In this document: piece after piece, positions 1-11,900 of the stretch
Layout of the letters: each line of letters begins with the position of its first letter
Numbering within the stretch: the stretch's first letter is position 1
Assembly: GCF_010729665.1 (NCBI RefSeq)
Contig: NZ_AP022610.1
Span: 1,612,001-1,676,000 of the forward strand
From: Mycolicibacterium madagascariense
GTDB taxonomy: Bacteria; Actinomycetota; Actinomycetes; Mycobacteriales; Mycobacteriaceae
Reading direction: 5' to 3'
DNA: 64,000 bases
The notes under the pieces: model-generated
Told to the model about the DNA's origin: nothing
Database searches by the model: none
Seen by the model: only the letters and a program-made list of their open reading frames with translations
Position numbers and translations under genes: made by a program

Positions 1-277
1 CGTGGTGGTTGACGTCGAAGAATACGTTCCGTAAGGCCTGTCCATACCGCGTTCCCGTGAGTCGTTCAGTGGGTGGATGCAGCGATGCTAACGAGGCTCG
101 TGTGACGCACGAGGTTGACGCGCTGGCCGTCAGGTCACGGTCCGGACTCGGTTGTGCGCGCACACGATTCACGTCCGGCGGCGCTTCGCTGTCCGCGAAG
201 TGCCACCACCGCCGGCGCGCGGCGCGGTCGCCGTCCACTAGCCTTCTCAGCAGATACCGTCGAAGGAAAGGGTTCAC

Positions 278-2438
<2,161 letters not shown>

Positions 2439-2528
2439 CCCGCGTGCGGGGAAGCTGCGTGCGCGGATCGACGTTGCACGGGCGGACCCGGTGTGATCGT
2501 GTCGAGGTCCGTCGACGGGAGGAGCGAA

Positions 2529-3707
2529 GTGCGCGCATCGCTGCCGCCGCTGGTCGAGCCGGCTGCCGAACTCACCCGTGACGAGGTGTCGCGCTACAGC
2601 CGCCACCTGATCATCCCCGACCTGGGAGCCGACGGTCAGAAGCGCCTGAAGAACGCCCGCGTCCTGGTCATCGGCGCCGGCGGGCTGGGGTCACCGACGC
2701 TGCTGTACCTGGCTGCCGCCGGCGTCGGCACGATCGGGATCGTGGAGTTCGACGTCGTCGACGCGTCGAACCTGCAGCGTCAGATCATCCACGGGCAGTC
2801 CGACGTCGGTCGTTCCAAGGCGCTCAGCGCGCGCGACTCGATCACCGAGCTCAACCCGCTGGTGAACGTCGTGCTGCACGAAGTGCGCCTGGAGCCCGCC
2901 AACGCCGTGGAACTTTTCGGCGGCTACGACCTGATCCTCGACGGCACCGACAACTTCGCCACGCGCTACCTGGTCAACGACGCCGCGGTGCTGGCGGGCA
3001 AGCCGTACGTCTGGGGCTCGATCTACCGCTTCGCCGGCCAGGTGTCGGTGTTCTGGGAGGATGCGCCGGACGGGCGGGGCCTGAACTACCGCGACCTCTA
3101 TCCGGAACCGCCGCCACCCGGCACGGTGCCGTCGTGCGCCGAGGGCGGGGTGCTCGGCATCCTGTGCGCGTCGATCGCGTCGGTGATGGGTACCGAGGCG
3201 ATCAAGCTCATCACCGGCATCGGCGACTCGCTGCTGGGCCGGCTGATGATCTACGACGCGCTCGACATGACGTATCGCACCATCGCGATCCGCAAGGATC
3301 CCGCGGCGCCCGCAATCACCGGCCTCGTCGACTACGAGGCGTTCTGCGGCGTGGTGTCCGACGCCGCGGCCGAGGCGGCCGCCGACTCCGCGGTCACCCC
3401 GCAGGAGCTGCGCGCGATGCTCGACTCCGGTCGTCGCGTCGCCCTGATCGACGTCAGGGAGGCCGTGGAATGGGACATCAACCACATCGAGGGCGCGCAG
3501 CTGATCCCGAAGTCGACCATCGACGCGGGTGACGGTCTGGCGCGGGTGCCGCACGACCGGACCCCGGTGCTCTACTGCAAGACCGGCGTCCGGTCGGCCG
3601 AGGTGCTGGCCGCGGTGAAGAACGCCGGTTTCGCCGATGCGCTGCATCTGCAGGGCGGCATCGTGGCCTGGGCGCGACAACTCGAACCCGACATGGTGAT
3701 GTACTGA
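2529..3707 (+). CDS. moeZ: adenylyltransferase/sulfurtransferase MoeZ
   Basis: A 392-residue two-domain enzyme that adenylates the C-terminal glycine of small ubiquitin-like sulfur carriers (such as CysO or MoaD) and transfers sulfur to form the thiocarboxylate used in cysteine or molybdopterin synthesis. The N-terminal ThiF/MoeB domain (about 15-270) has the nucleotide-binding GAGGLGSP loop and the DGTDNFATRYLVND segment; the C-terminal rhodanese domain (about 290-390) has the persulfide cysteine Cys350 in YCKTGVRS. The frame is open from 2493, but GTG 2529 has a strong ribosome site (GGGAGGAG) and gives exactly the 392 residues of the M. tuberculosis enzyme. Ends in the family tail PDMVMY. 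Confidence 0.95.
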   Translation: MRASLPPLVEPAAELTRDEVSRYSRHLIIPDLGADGQKRLKNARVLVIGAGGLGSPTLLYLAAAGVGTIGIVEFDVVDASNLQRQIIHGQSDVGRSKALSARDSITELNPLVNVVLHEVRLEPANAVELFGGYDLILDGTDNFATRYLVNDAAVLAGKPYVWGSIYRFAGQVSVFWEDAPDGRGLNYRDLYPEPPPPGTVPSCAEGGVLGILCASIASVMGTEAIKLITGIGDSLLGRLMIYDALDMTYRTIAIRKDPAAPAITGLVDYEAFCGVVSDAAAEAAADSAVTPQELRAMLDSGRRVALIDVREAVEWDINHIEGAQLIPKSTIDAGDGLARVPHDRTPVLYCKTGVRSAEVLAAVKNAGFADALHLQGGIVAWARQLEPDMVMY

Positions 3708-3743
3708 CGGCTCCTGGGCCGGGGCACGCCTTAAGGTGAGCCT

Positions 3744-4598
3744 GTGAGTGCCGACCTGCCGCCTGACCACGTCCTGGCGGCGTTTGGCCTGACCGGCGTG
3801 CGACCGGTTCCCCTCGGGTCGAGCTGGGAGGGTGGCTGGCGCTGCGGTGAGGTCGTGTTGTCCATGGTCGCCGACAACGCGCGCGCCGGCTGGTCCGCGA
3901 AGGTCCGCGAGACGCTGTTCGTCGACGGGGTGCGACTGGCACGCCCGGTGAGGTCCAGCGACGGCCGCTACGTCGTCTCCGGCTGGCGCGCCGACACGTT
4001 CGTGACCGGGACGCCGGAGCCGCGCCACGACGAGGTGGTCTCGGCAGCGGTACGCCTGCACGAGGCCACCGCGAAGTTGGAGCGACCGCGGTTCCTCACC
4101 CAACCGCCGAGTCTGCCGTGGTCCGACGTCGACGTGTTCATCGCCGCGGACCGCGCCGCCTGGGAGGACCGCCCGCTGCACGCGCTGCCTCCGGGTGCCC
4201 TCGTCGCACCGGGCGGCGCCGACGGGCAACGCTCGGTCGACCTCATCGGCCAGCTGGCGGCGCTGCGCAGACCGACGCGCAGCCCCAGTCAGCTCGTCCA
4301 CGGCGACCTCTACGGCACGGTGTTGTTCGCCGGCACCGCCGCCCCCGGCATCACCGACATCACGCCCTACTGGCGGCCCGCGTCGTGGGCGGCGGGCGTG
4401 GTCGTCGTCGACGCCCTGGCGTGGGGGGAGGCCGACGACGGCCTGGTCGAGCGGTGGGCGCCGCTACCGGAGTGGCCGCAGATGTTGTTGCGCGCGTTGA
4501 TGTTTCGGCTGGCCGTGCACGCACTGCACCCGCGCTCGACGGCGGCGGCCTTCCCCGGATTGGCGCGCACGGCGGCACTGGTGCGCCTCATCCTCTGA
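3744..4598 (+). CDS. TIGR02569 family protein (Rv3205c-like)
   Basis: A 284-residue protein of the actinobacterial TIGR02569 family. It has a distant resemblance to aminoglycoside-phosphotransferase/kinase folds: residues about 185-200 read QLVHGDLYGTVLF, like the HGDxxxxNVL catalytic loop, and ITDITPYWRP follows where the DFG-like aspartate would stand. The usual asparagine of the loop is replaced (GTVLF), so catalysis is uncertain. Start GTG 3744, 36 bases after moeZ and likely in the same transcript. The function is unknown. Confidence 0.8.
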   Translation: MSADLPPDHVLAAFGLTGVRPVPLGSSWEGGWRCGEVVLSMVADNARAGWSAKVRETLFVDGVRLARPVRSSDGRYVVSGWRADTFVTGTPEPRHDEVVSAAVRLHEATAKLERPRFLTQPPSLPWSDVDVFIAADRAAWEDRPLHALPPGALVAPGGADGQRSVDLIGQLAALRRPTRSPSQLVHGDLYGTVLFAGTAAPGITDITPYWRPASWAAGVVVVDALAWGEADDGLVERWAPLPEWPQMLLRALMFRLAVHALHPRSTAAAFPGLARTAALVRLIL

Positions 4599-4664
4599 CC
4601 CCGCGAGCAGCCGCAAACCTGCACCAACATCCGGCGTGTCGCGCACCTTTGCGTCTGCTCGGCG

Positions 4665-4961
4665 TCAGAACTGGTGGCGGGCCACGCGGAGATCGACCCG
4701 CCCGTCCTTGGCCAGCACGCCCTCGGCGCGCAGATTCTCCAGCTGCCGCGTCGCCAGGTGCGGCGCGGGCTTGCCCGACGCGGTGATGACCCGGTACCAC
4801 GGCAGGTCCGAGGAGTCGGTGCGCATGATCCACGCGACGATGCGGGGGCTCGAAAGTCCTGCGGCGGCAGCGATGTCACCGTAGGTGGATACCCTGCCCG
4901 CGGGAATGGAGGCGACGAGGGCACGGACCGTCTCGACCTGCTCGTCGGTGATCGGGGCCAC
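4665..4961 (-). CDS. alkyltransferase-like protein (MGMT family, no active-site Cys)
   Basis: A 98-residue DNA-binding domain of the O6-methylguanine methyltransferase family (Rv3204-like). It keeps the helix-turn-helix (VSTYGDIAAAAGLSSPRIVAWIM) and the arginine-finger region, but the PCHR acceptor motif of true methyltransferases is PWYRV here (about residues 54-58). Tryptophan in place of cysteine marks alkyltransferase-like (ATL) proteins, which bind alkylated guanine and hand the lesion to nucleotide excision repair. The start GTG 4961 lies 3 bases past the lipV stop, so both are probably co-transcribed. Confidence 0.87.
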   Translation of the reverse strand: MAPITDEQVETVRALVASIPAGRVSTYGDIAAAAGLSSPRIVAWIMRTDSSDLPWYRVITASGKPAPHLATRQLENLRAEGVLAKDGRVDLRVARHQF

Positions 4962-4964
4962 GGG

Positions 4965-5735
4965 TCAGCCGACGCGTTCGCGGATCAGCGCCGCGGTCTC
5001 GGCGGGCCGTGACGTGGGCACCATGTGGTTGCAGTCCATCTCCACCAGTGCGAAGTCCGGACCGAGTCGCGCGCTCAGCGCGTCGATCAGCTGCGGGGTC
5101 ACGTACGGCGGCTCGGTGCGGGCAGCGCGCACCAGGGTCGTGGGAGTTCCCTTCTGCGGCAGGGCAAACGGCCTGGCCAGCTCGCTCCAGTAGGACATCG
5201 CGGCGGGGACGGAGATCCGCCAGCCGACGCGTCCGCCGGGCAATTCGACGAGGTGTTCGTCCAGTTCGCGCTCCAATTCACCCGCGTCGACCTCACCCCA
5301 CGAGCCCGACGTCTTGTCCGCTCGCGCCTCGGCGCGGTCGGCGAAGTCCGGCGACGCCAGCATCGCGTCGGCGATCTCCCGCGTCCACTCACCGTCGAGG
5401 CCCACCGCGGGGTCGAGCAACACCAGACCCGCCACCAGGTCGGGTCGCGACGCCGCCAGGCTCAGCGCGACGGCGCCCCCGAAGGAGTGGCCGACGACCC
5501 ACACGGGCGCCTCGGCCCGTTCGTCGAGGAGGCCGGCCAACGCCGCGGTGTTGGCGTCGATCGTCCACGGCGCCGCCCACGACGAGTGACCGTGGCCGAT
5601 CAAATCGGGTGCCAGCACGGCATATTCGGGCAGGTACTGCTCCGCGAGGGTGGCCCAGCGCTGGCCGTGTCCCGTCAGCCCGTGCAGCGCGAGGATCTGG
5701 GGCGGGCGCGAGGGCCCGAAGCGAAGCGCGTTCAT
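4965..5735 (-). CDS. lipV: alpha/beta hydrolase, LipV-like
   Basis: An alpha/beta-hydrolase of about 256 residues, in the position of M. tuberculosis lipV (Rv3203). Visible landmarks are the oxyanion strand LALHGLTGHGQRW, the nucleophile elbow GHSFGGA (catalytic Ser), an aspartate after the VLLDPAVG strand, and a C-terminal DCNHMVP histidine. No signal peptide is seen, so it is probably cytosolic. The N terminus is uncertain: ATG 5735 is used, but in-frame GTG 5747 and ATG 5804 are open and none has a clear ribosome site. It is divergent from adnA and followed at once by the alkyltransferase-like gene. The ester substrate is unknown. Confidence 0.85.
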   Translation of the reverse strand: MNALRFGPSRPPQILALHGLTGHGQRWATLAEQYLPEYAVLAPDLIGHGHSSWAAPWTIDANTAALAGLLDERAEAPVWVVGHSFGGAVALSLAASRPDLVAGLVLLDPAVGLDGEWTREIADAMLASPDFADRAEARADKTSGSWGEVDAGELERELDEHLVELPGGRVGWRISVPAAMSYWSELARPFALPQKGTPTTLVRAARTEPPYVTPQLIDALSARLGPDFALVEMDCNHMVPTSRPAETAALIRERVG

Positions 5736-5810
5736 GGCGTGGTTCACCCCGTCGATGCTGCCAGTGCTGGGCCGAACGAGTTTGTCGTACCCCCGTGGTC
5801 TCATTCCCTC

Positions 5811-8800
5811 GTGCCTGCTCCACAACCTCCGACGCCCACCGCGCAGACCGACCGCGCGCAGACCGACCGCGCGCAGACCGACCCCGTGCTGACCGATCCC
5901 GCGCTACGCGGCACGGTGCGGGTGGTCGGTGGTCCGGGTACGGGGAAGACGACGCTGCTGCTGGACACCGCGGTCGCGCGCATCGCGTCGGGGACCGACC
6001 CGGAATCGGTTCTGCTGCTGACGGGTTCGGCGACCCTCGGGACGAGCGCCCGCGCCGCGGTGACGGCGCGGCTGCTCGGCGGGAGGGGGCCGTCGGCCGT
6101 GCGCGAACCGATGGTGCGCACGGTGCACTCCTACGCCTTCGCGGTGCTGCGGCTGGCCGCGCAGCGCAACGGCGATCCGCCACCCCGGTTGATCACCAGC
6201 GCCGAGCAGGACGGCATCGTCCGCGAACTCCTGGCCGGTGACGTCGAGGACGGCGCCGACGCGTCCGTGCCGTGGCCGCGTCACCTGCTGCCCGCGCTGG
6301 GCACGGTCGGTTTTGCCAACGAATTGCGCGACCTGTTGGCCCGCTGTGCCGAGCGCGGTGTGGAACCGGTTGCGCTGCAACGCATCGGCAGGACCGCGGG
6401 CAGGCCCGAGTGGGTGGCCGCGGGTCGTTTCGCGCAGGTCTACGAGCAGGTGATGCTGCTGCGCTCGGCGGTCGGGATGGCCGCCCCGCAGGCGACCATT
6501 CCGGCACTCGGTGCGGCCGAGCTCGTCGGGGCTGCGCTCGAGGCGTTCGCCGCCGACCCCGAGCTGCTGGCCGCCGAACGGAGCAGGGTCCGGCTGCTCC
6601 TGGTCGACGATGCCCAGAACCTGGATCCGCAGGCCGCGCTACTCGTGCGGGTCCTGGCCGCGGGCGCCGAACTCGCCGTCATCGCCGGCGATCCCAACCA
6701 GTCGGTCTTCGGCTATCGCGGGGCCGACCCGGCGCTGTTGAGCGACGGCGACCACCCGACGATCGTGCTCACCGCGTCGCATCGCTGCGCGGCGGCCGTG
6801 GCGCGGGTCATCACCGCCGTCGCGGGCCGGCTGCCCGGGGTCGACGACGCCAGGCAACTCGTCGGCGCGCCGGATCGGCCCGGGTCGGTGGCGGTGCGGA
6901 TCACCGCCACCGAGCGTGCGGAGGCGGCCGTGGTCGCCGACGCGCTGCGTCGGGCGCACCTCGTCGACGGCGTCCCGTGGTCGCAGATGGCCGTCCTTGT
7001 GCGATCGGTGCCGCGGACGGGGACGGCGCTGGCCCGGGCGCTGACCGCGGCGGGCGTACCGGTCGAGCAGCAGTCGATCACCGGTCCGCTCGCCGACGCA
7101 CCCGCGGTGGCGGCCCTGTTGACGGTGCTCGACGTCGTCGCGGAGGGGCTCGACGGCCGTCGGGCACTGTCCCTGCTGACCGGGCCGATCGGCCGGGTCG
7201 ATCCGGTGTCGCTGCGGCAGTTGCGCCGCGCCCTGCGCCGCGCGGACGCTGCCAGTCCACCGCGGGAGTTCGCCGATCTGCTCGTCGCCGCCCTGGAGGC
7301 CCCCCGCGGGTCCGACGCCGACGTGCCCGATCAGCTGGCCCGTGCGCTGGGGCGCGTCCGCAAGGTGCTGGCCGCCGCCCGACGCAGTGACGCCGACGGC
7401 CTGGATGCGCGGTTCACCTTGTGGCAGGCATGGCATCAGAGCGGGTTGCAGCGGCGCTGGCTGGCCGCCGCCGAGCGGGCGGGGGCGGTCGGCGCCCAGG
7501 CGGGCCGTGACCTCGACGCGGTGACGGCGCTCTTCGACGTCGCCGAGCAGTACGTCGCGCGCACCACGGGAGCGTCGCTGAGTGGCTTCGTCGACCACGT
7601 CAGGTCCATGGTCCTGCCGGCGGCGGCACGCGATGCGGGCCGTGGCGAGGGCGTGGCGCTGCTGTCCGCGCACGCCGCGCTCGGCAGGGAGTGGGACGTC
7701 GTCGTGCTCGCCGGCGTGCAAGAAGGATTGTGGCCCAACGTCGTTCCCCGCGGTGGAGTGCTCGCGACGCAACAGCTCGTCGACGTCCTCGATGGCATCG
7801 TCGAGGGCACCTCGACCAGGGCGCCCCTGCTGGCCGAGGAACGCAGGCTGCTGATCGCCGCACTCGGCCGGGCGCGGGACCGGGTCCTGGTGACCGCCGT
7901 CGACGGCGCCGAGGGTGACGACGCGTTGCTGCCGTCGCCGTTCTGCGCAGAACTCCTCGCGCTGGCGACCGAGCGGCCGGCGGAGTCCGAGGAGCCCCTT
8001 TGCGCACCGCGGGTGCTGGCGCCTGCGGCGGTGGTCGGCAGATTGCGTGCGGTGGTGTGCGCCCCCGACGGCGCGGTCGACGACGCCGCCCGGGCGTGCG
8101 CGGCGGGCCAGTTGGCCCGGCTGGCCGCCGCCGGGGTGGCCGGCTCCGCACCCGCCCAGTGGTACGCCAGCACCACGACGTCGAGCGAGGAGCCGCTGTG
8201 GTCGGGCGGCGACCACGTCGTGACCCTCTCGCCGTCGACGGTGCAGACGCTGGCGGACTGTCCGCTGCGCTGGCTGCTGGAACGCCACGGCGGCAGCGAC
8301 GGCCGTGACGTCCGCTCGGCACTCGGCACCCTGATCCACGCGCTGGTGTCGGACCCGCAGAAGACGGAGGAGCAGATGCTGGCCGAACTCGAAAGGGTCT
8401 GGGAGGGGCTGCCTTTCGACGCGCCGTGGCATGCGGCCAACGAACTGGCCCGGCATCGCGCCATGCTGACGGCGTTCGCGCAGTGGCGTGCCCAGACGCG
8501 CCATGAACTCACCGAGGTCGGCACCGAGGTCGAGGTCGACGGGGTGGTCGCCCCCGGCGGGACCGACCAGCCGGCCGTTCGCGTTCGCGGCCGCGTGGAC
8601 AGGATCGAGCGCGACGCGGAGGGCAGGCTCGTCGTGATCGACGTCAAGACCGCCAAGAGTCCGGTCAGCAAGGACGACGCCCAGCGCCACGCCCAGCTCG
8701 CGACCTACCAGTTGGCGATCGCCGAGGGCGTGCTGCCCCACGGCGACGAGGCCGGGGGAGGTCGCCTGGTGTACCTGGGCAAGGTCGGGGTGGCCGGCGC

Positions 8801-8981
8801 GACCGAACGGGACCAGACCCCGCTGACGGCCGACGGTCGTGACGAATGGCGCACACGGGTGCAGGAGGCGGCGGCCGCCACGCAGGGTCCGGAGTTCGTG
8901 GCCCGCATCAACGACGGCTGCACGCACTGCCCGGTGCGTGCGACGTGCCCCGCCCAGGATGCACTAAAAGGCCGCTCGTGA
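5811..8981 (+). CDS. adnA: AdnA, motor-nuclease subunit for DNA double-strand break resection
   Basis: A 1056-residue subunit of the mycobacterial AdnAB helicase-nuclease, which unwinds and resects double-strand breaks. The N-terminal UvrD-like motor has a Walker A GGPGTGKTT (Lys46) and a DDAQ motif II (LLVDDAQNLD) instead of DExQ. The C-terminal RecB-like nuclease has GRVDRIE, the metal-binding Asp944/Lys946 of VVIDVKT, and QLATYQLAI. Cys817 together with Cys1037, Cys1040 and Cys1046 form the AddB-type iron-sulfur staple. The frame is open upstream to 5025 over lipV, but that part is antisense; GTG 5811 gives the family length. Near the start a 15-base tandem repeat codes AQTDR-AQTDR-AQTDP. 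The stop overlaps the adnB start. Confidence 0.93.
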   Translation: MPAPQPPTPTAQTDRAQTDRAQTDPVLTDPALRGTVRVVGGPGTGKTTLLLDTAVARIASGTDPESVLLLTGSATLGTSARAAVTARLLGGRGPSAVREPMVRTVHSYAFAVLRLAAQRNGDPPPRLITSAEQDGIVRELLAGDVEDGADASVPWPRHLLPALGTVGFANELRDLLARCAERGVEPVALQRIGRTAGRPEWVAAGRFAQVYEQVMLLRSAVGMAAPQATIPALGAAELVGAALEAFAADPELLAAERSRVRLLLVDDAQNLDPQAALLVRVLAAGAELAVIAGDPNQSVFGYRGADPALLSDGDHPTIVLTASHRCAAAVARVITAVAGRLPGVDDARQLVGAPDRPGSVAVRITATERAEAAVVADALRRAHLVDGVPWSQMAVLVRSVPRTGTALARALTAAGVPVEQQSITGPLADAPAVAALLTVLDVVAEGLDGRRALSLLTGPIGRVDPVSLRQLRRALRRADAASPPREFADLLVAALEAPRGSDADVPDQLARALGRVRKVLAAARRSDADGLDARFTLWQAWHQSGLQRRWLAAAERAGAVGAQAGRDLDAVTALFDVAEQYVARTTGASLSGFVDHVRSMVLPAAARDAGRGEGVALLSAHAALGREWDVVVLAGVQEGLWPNVVPRGGVLATQQLVDVLDGIVEGTSTRAPLLAEERRLLIAALGRARDRVLVTAVDGAEGDDALLPSPFCAELLALATERPAESEEPLCAPRVLAPAAVVGRLRAVVCAPDGAVDDAARACAAGQLARLAAAGVAGSAPAQWYASTTTSSEEPLWSGGDHVVTLSPSTVQTLADCPLRWLLERHGGSDGRDVRSALGTLIHALVSDPQKTEEQMLAELERVWEGLPFDAPWHAANELARHRAMLTAFAQWRAQTRHELTEVGTEVEVDGVVAPGGTDQPAVRVRGRVDRIERDAEGRLVVIDVKTAKSPVSKDDAQRHAQLATYQLAIAEGVLPHGDEAGGGRLVYLGKVGVAGATERDQTPLTADGRDEWRTRVQEAAAATQGPEFVARINDGCTHCPVRATCPAQDALKGRS

Positions 8982-11900
8982 GTGAGAGATTCAGCCCGGC
9001 CGAGCTCGCCGAGGCGCTGGGCATCTTCGCCCCGACCGACGAGCAGGCCGCCGTCATCGCCGCCCCGCCGGGACCGCTGGTCGTGATCGCCGGCGCGGGG
9101 GCGGGCAAGACGGAGACGATGGCCGCCCGCGTCGTGTGGCTCGTCGCCAACGGCCACGCCCGCCCCGGCGAGGTGCTCGGGCTGACGTTCACCCGCAAGG
9201 CGGCCGGGCAGCTGCTGCGGCGCGTGCGCACCAGGCTGTCCCGGCTGGCCGGTGCGGGACTGATCCCCGGTGGCGGCCCGGACGTCGACGAGCATCCGAC
9301 GATCGGGACCTATCACGCGTTCGCGGGCACCCTGCTGCGCGAGCATGGCCTGCTGCTGCCGGTGGAGCCGTCGACGCGGCTGATCGGTGCAACGGAGCTG
9401 TGGCAGTTGGCGTTTCGCGTCGTGTGCGAGTACCCGACGGCGCTGGACACCGAGAAGTCACCGGCCGCCATCACGGCGATGGTGCTGCGGTTGGCCGGTC
9501 AGCTGGCCGAGCATCTCGTCGACACCGACCAGCTGCGTGACACCCACGTCGAGCTGGAGCGATTGGTGCACACGCTGCCGCCGGGTCCGCGCCAGCGTGA
9601 CACCGGGCCCAGCCAGGCGCTGCTGAAGATGCTCGCCGTCCAGGACGAGCGCACCGAGATCGTCCCGCTCGTCGACGCCCTGCACCAGCGGATGCGCGCG
9701 GAGAACGTCATGGACTTCGGCATGCAGATGGCCGCGGCCGCCCGCCTCGCCGAGAGATTTCCCCGGGTGGGCGAGCAGCTGCGTCAGCGCTACCGGGTGG
9801 TGTTGCTCGACGAGTACCAGGACACCGGGCACGCGCAGCGGGTCGCGCTGTCGTCGCTGTTCGGCGGCGGAGTCGACGACGAGCTGGCGCTGACCGCCGT
9901 CGGTGATCCCATCCAGTCGATCTACGGCTGGCGGGGTGCGTCGGCGACCAACCTGCCGCGGTTCACCACGGACTTCTGCCTGTCCGACGGCACCCCCGCA
10001 CCGACGTTGGAGTTGCGCACCAGCTGGCGCAACCCGCCACGGGCCCTGCACCTGGCCAACGCCGTGTCCGCCGAGGCGCGCCGCCGGTCGGTGGCCGTGC
10101 GCGAGCTGCTTCCACGTCCCGGCGCGCAACCGGGCACCATCTCGTGCGCCCTGCTGAGCGACGTGTCCGTCGAAAGGGATTGGCTCGCCGACGAATTGGC
10201 GCAGCGGTACCACGGTGCCGTCGCCGCGGGCGCCGACCTGTCGACGACGGCGGTGCTGGTGCGGCGCAACGCCGACGCCGCGCCGATCGCCGACGCCCTG
10301 ACCGCCCGCGGCGTGCCCGTCGAGGTGGTCGGGCTGTCGGGTCTGCTGTCGATACCCGAGGTCGCCGACGTGGTCGCGATGCTGCGGCTGACGGCCGACC
10401 CCACCGCGGGTTCGGCGGCCGTGCGGATCCTCACCGGCCCGCGCTGGCGGCTGGGCGCCGCGGACGTCGCCGCACTGTGGCGTCGGGCGGTGGAACTGGA
10501 CTCGGCCACCGCGTCCGCCGCCGACCGGTCGTCGACGACGCACATCGTCGCATCGGCCGGGCCCGACGCCGACCGCGCGTGCCTGGCCGACGCGATCTGT
10601 CACCCCGGCGCGCCGGACCGGTACTCGGCCGCGGGCCACGCCCGCATCACGGCGCTGGGTCGCGAGCTGACGGCCCTGCGGGCGCAGCTGCACCATCCCC
10701 TGCCGGAGCTGATCGCCGAGATCCGATGGACGCTGGGGGTGGACGCCGAAGTCCGTGCGGCGCAATCGCTCTCGACCGGGTGGGGTGGCACCGAACACCT
10801 CGACGCGTTCGCCGACGTGGCGGCAGAGTTCGCCAGCCGGCCGTCGGCGTCGGTTGGCGGGTTCCTCGCGTTCCTCGACGCGGCGATGGACGTCGAGAAC
10901 GGGTTGGCGCCCGCCGAGATCACGGTGGCGAAGGACCGCGTGCAGATCCTCACCGTGCACGCCGCCAAGGGTTTGGAGTGGCAGGTGGTGGCGGTGCCGC
11001 ATCTCAGCGGGCGGGTGTTCCCGTCGACGGGCTCGGCGCGGACCTGGCTCAGCGACCCCGGTGACCTGCCGCCGCTGCTGCGGGGCGACCGCGCCTCGGT
11101 GTCCGAGCACGGCGTGCCGGTGCTCGACACGTCCGACGTGTGCGACCGAAAGGCCTTGACCGACGCGATCACCGCGCACCGCAAATCCCTCGACCAGCGC
11201 CGCATCGACGAGGAACGCCGCCTGCTGTACGTTGCGCTGACCCGCGCCGAGGACACGCTGATGCTGTCGGGTCACCACTGGGGTGCCACCGAGTCCACGC
11301 CGCGCGGGCCGTCGGACTTCCTGCTCGAGATCAAGGACGTGATCGATCGCACCACGGCCGCCGGTGATCCCTGCGGCGTCGTCGAGCAGTGGGCGCCCGC
11401 GCCTGCCGATGGGGACGTCAACCCGTTGCGCGACAACGTCATCGAACGGGCGTGGCCGGTCGATGCGCTGGGCGCCGACCGTCGGTGGGTCGATCGCGGC
11501 GCCGAACTGGTCACCCGGGCCATGGCGGCCGGGCCGTCGGCTGCGGCTGCCGGACCCGACGTCGAGGGCTGGGTCGCCGACGTGGACGCGCTGCTCGCCG
11601 AGCGCGCGCAGGCGCAGACGCAGCCGGCCGCGGTGCTGCCGCCGCAACTGTCGGTGAGCGCGCTGGTGGACCTCGGCCGTGATCGCGACGGGGCATTGCG
11701 CCGACTGCAGCGCCGGCTGCCCGTTCGCCCGGACCCGCAGGCGTTGCTCGGCACGGCGTTCCACGAGTGGGTGCAGCGCTTCTTCCACGCCGAGCGGCTG
11801 TTCGACCTCGAGGACCTTCCGGGGGCGGTCGACGGCGAACTGGGTCGCGTCGAGGCCGAGCGGCTGGCCGAATTGCAGAGCGCGTTCGCGCTGTCGCCGT

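Noticed and set aside
1..12. Possible end of a plus-strand gene (Arg-Gly-Gly-stop) at the left edge, such as an RhlE-type helicase.
   Set aside because: Only three codons are available; the fit to an Arg/Gly-rich helicase tail is a guess from gene order and cannot be supported.
2691..4301. Long minus-strand open frame of 536 codons opposite moeZ.
   Set aside because: Arg/His/Gly/Val-rich composition, no motif; a shadow of moeZ and the following gene in high-GC DNA.
5025..5810. Open frame that would extend AdnA by 262 residues at its N terminus.
   Set aside because: It lies antisense to the lipV-like gene, has no homology to AdnA proteins, and GTG 5811 gives the expected family length.
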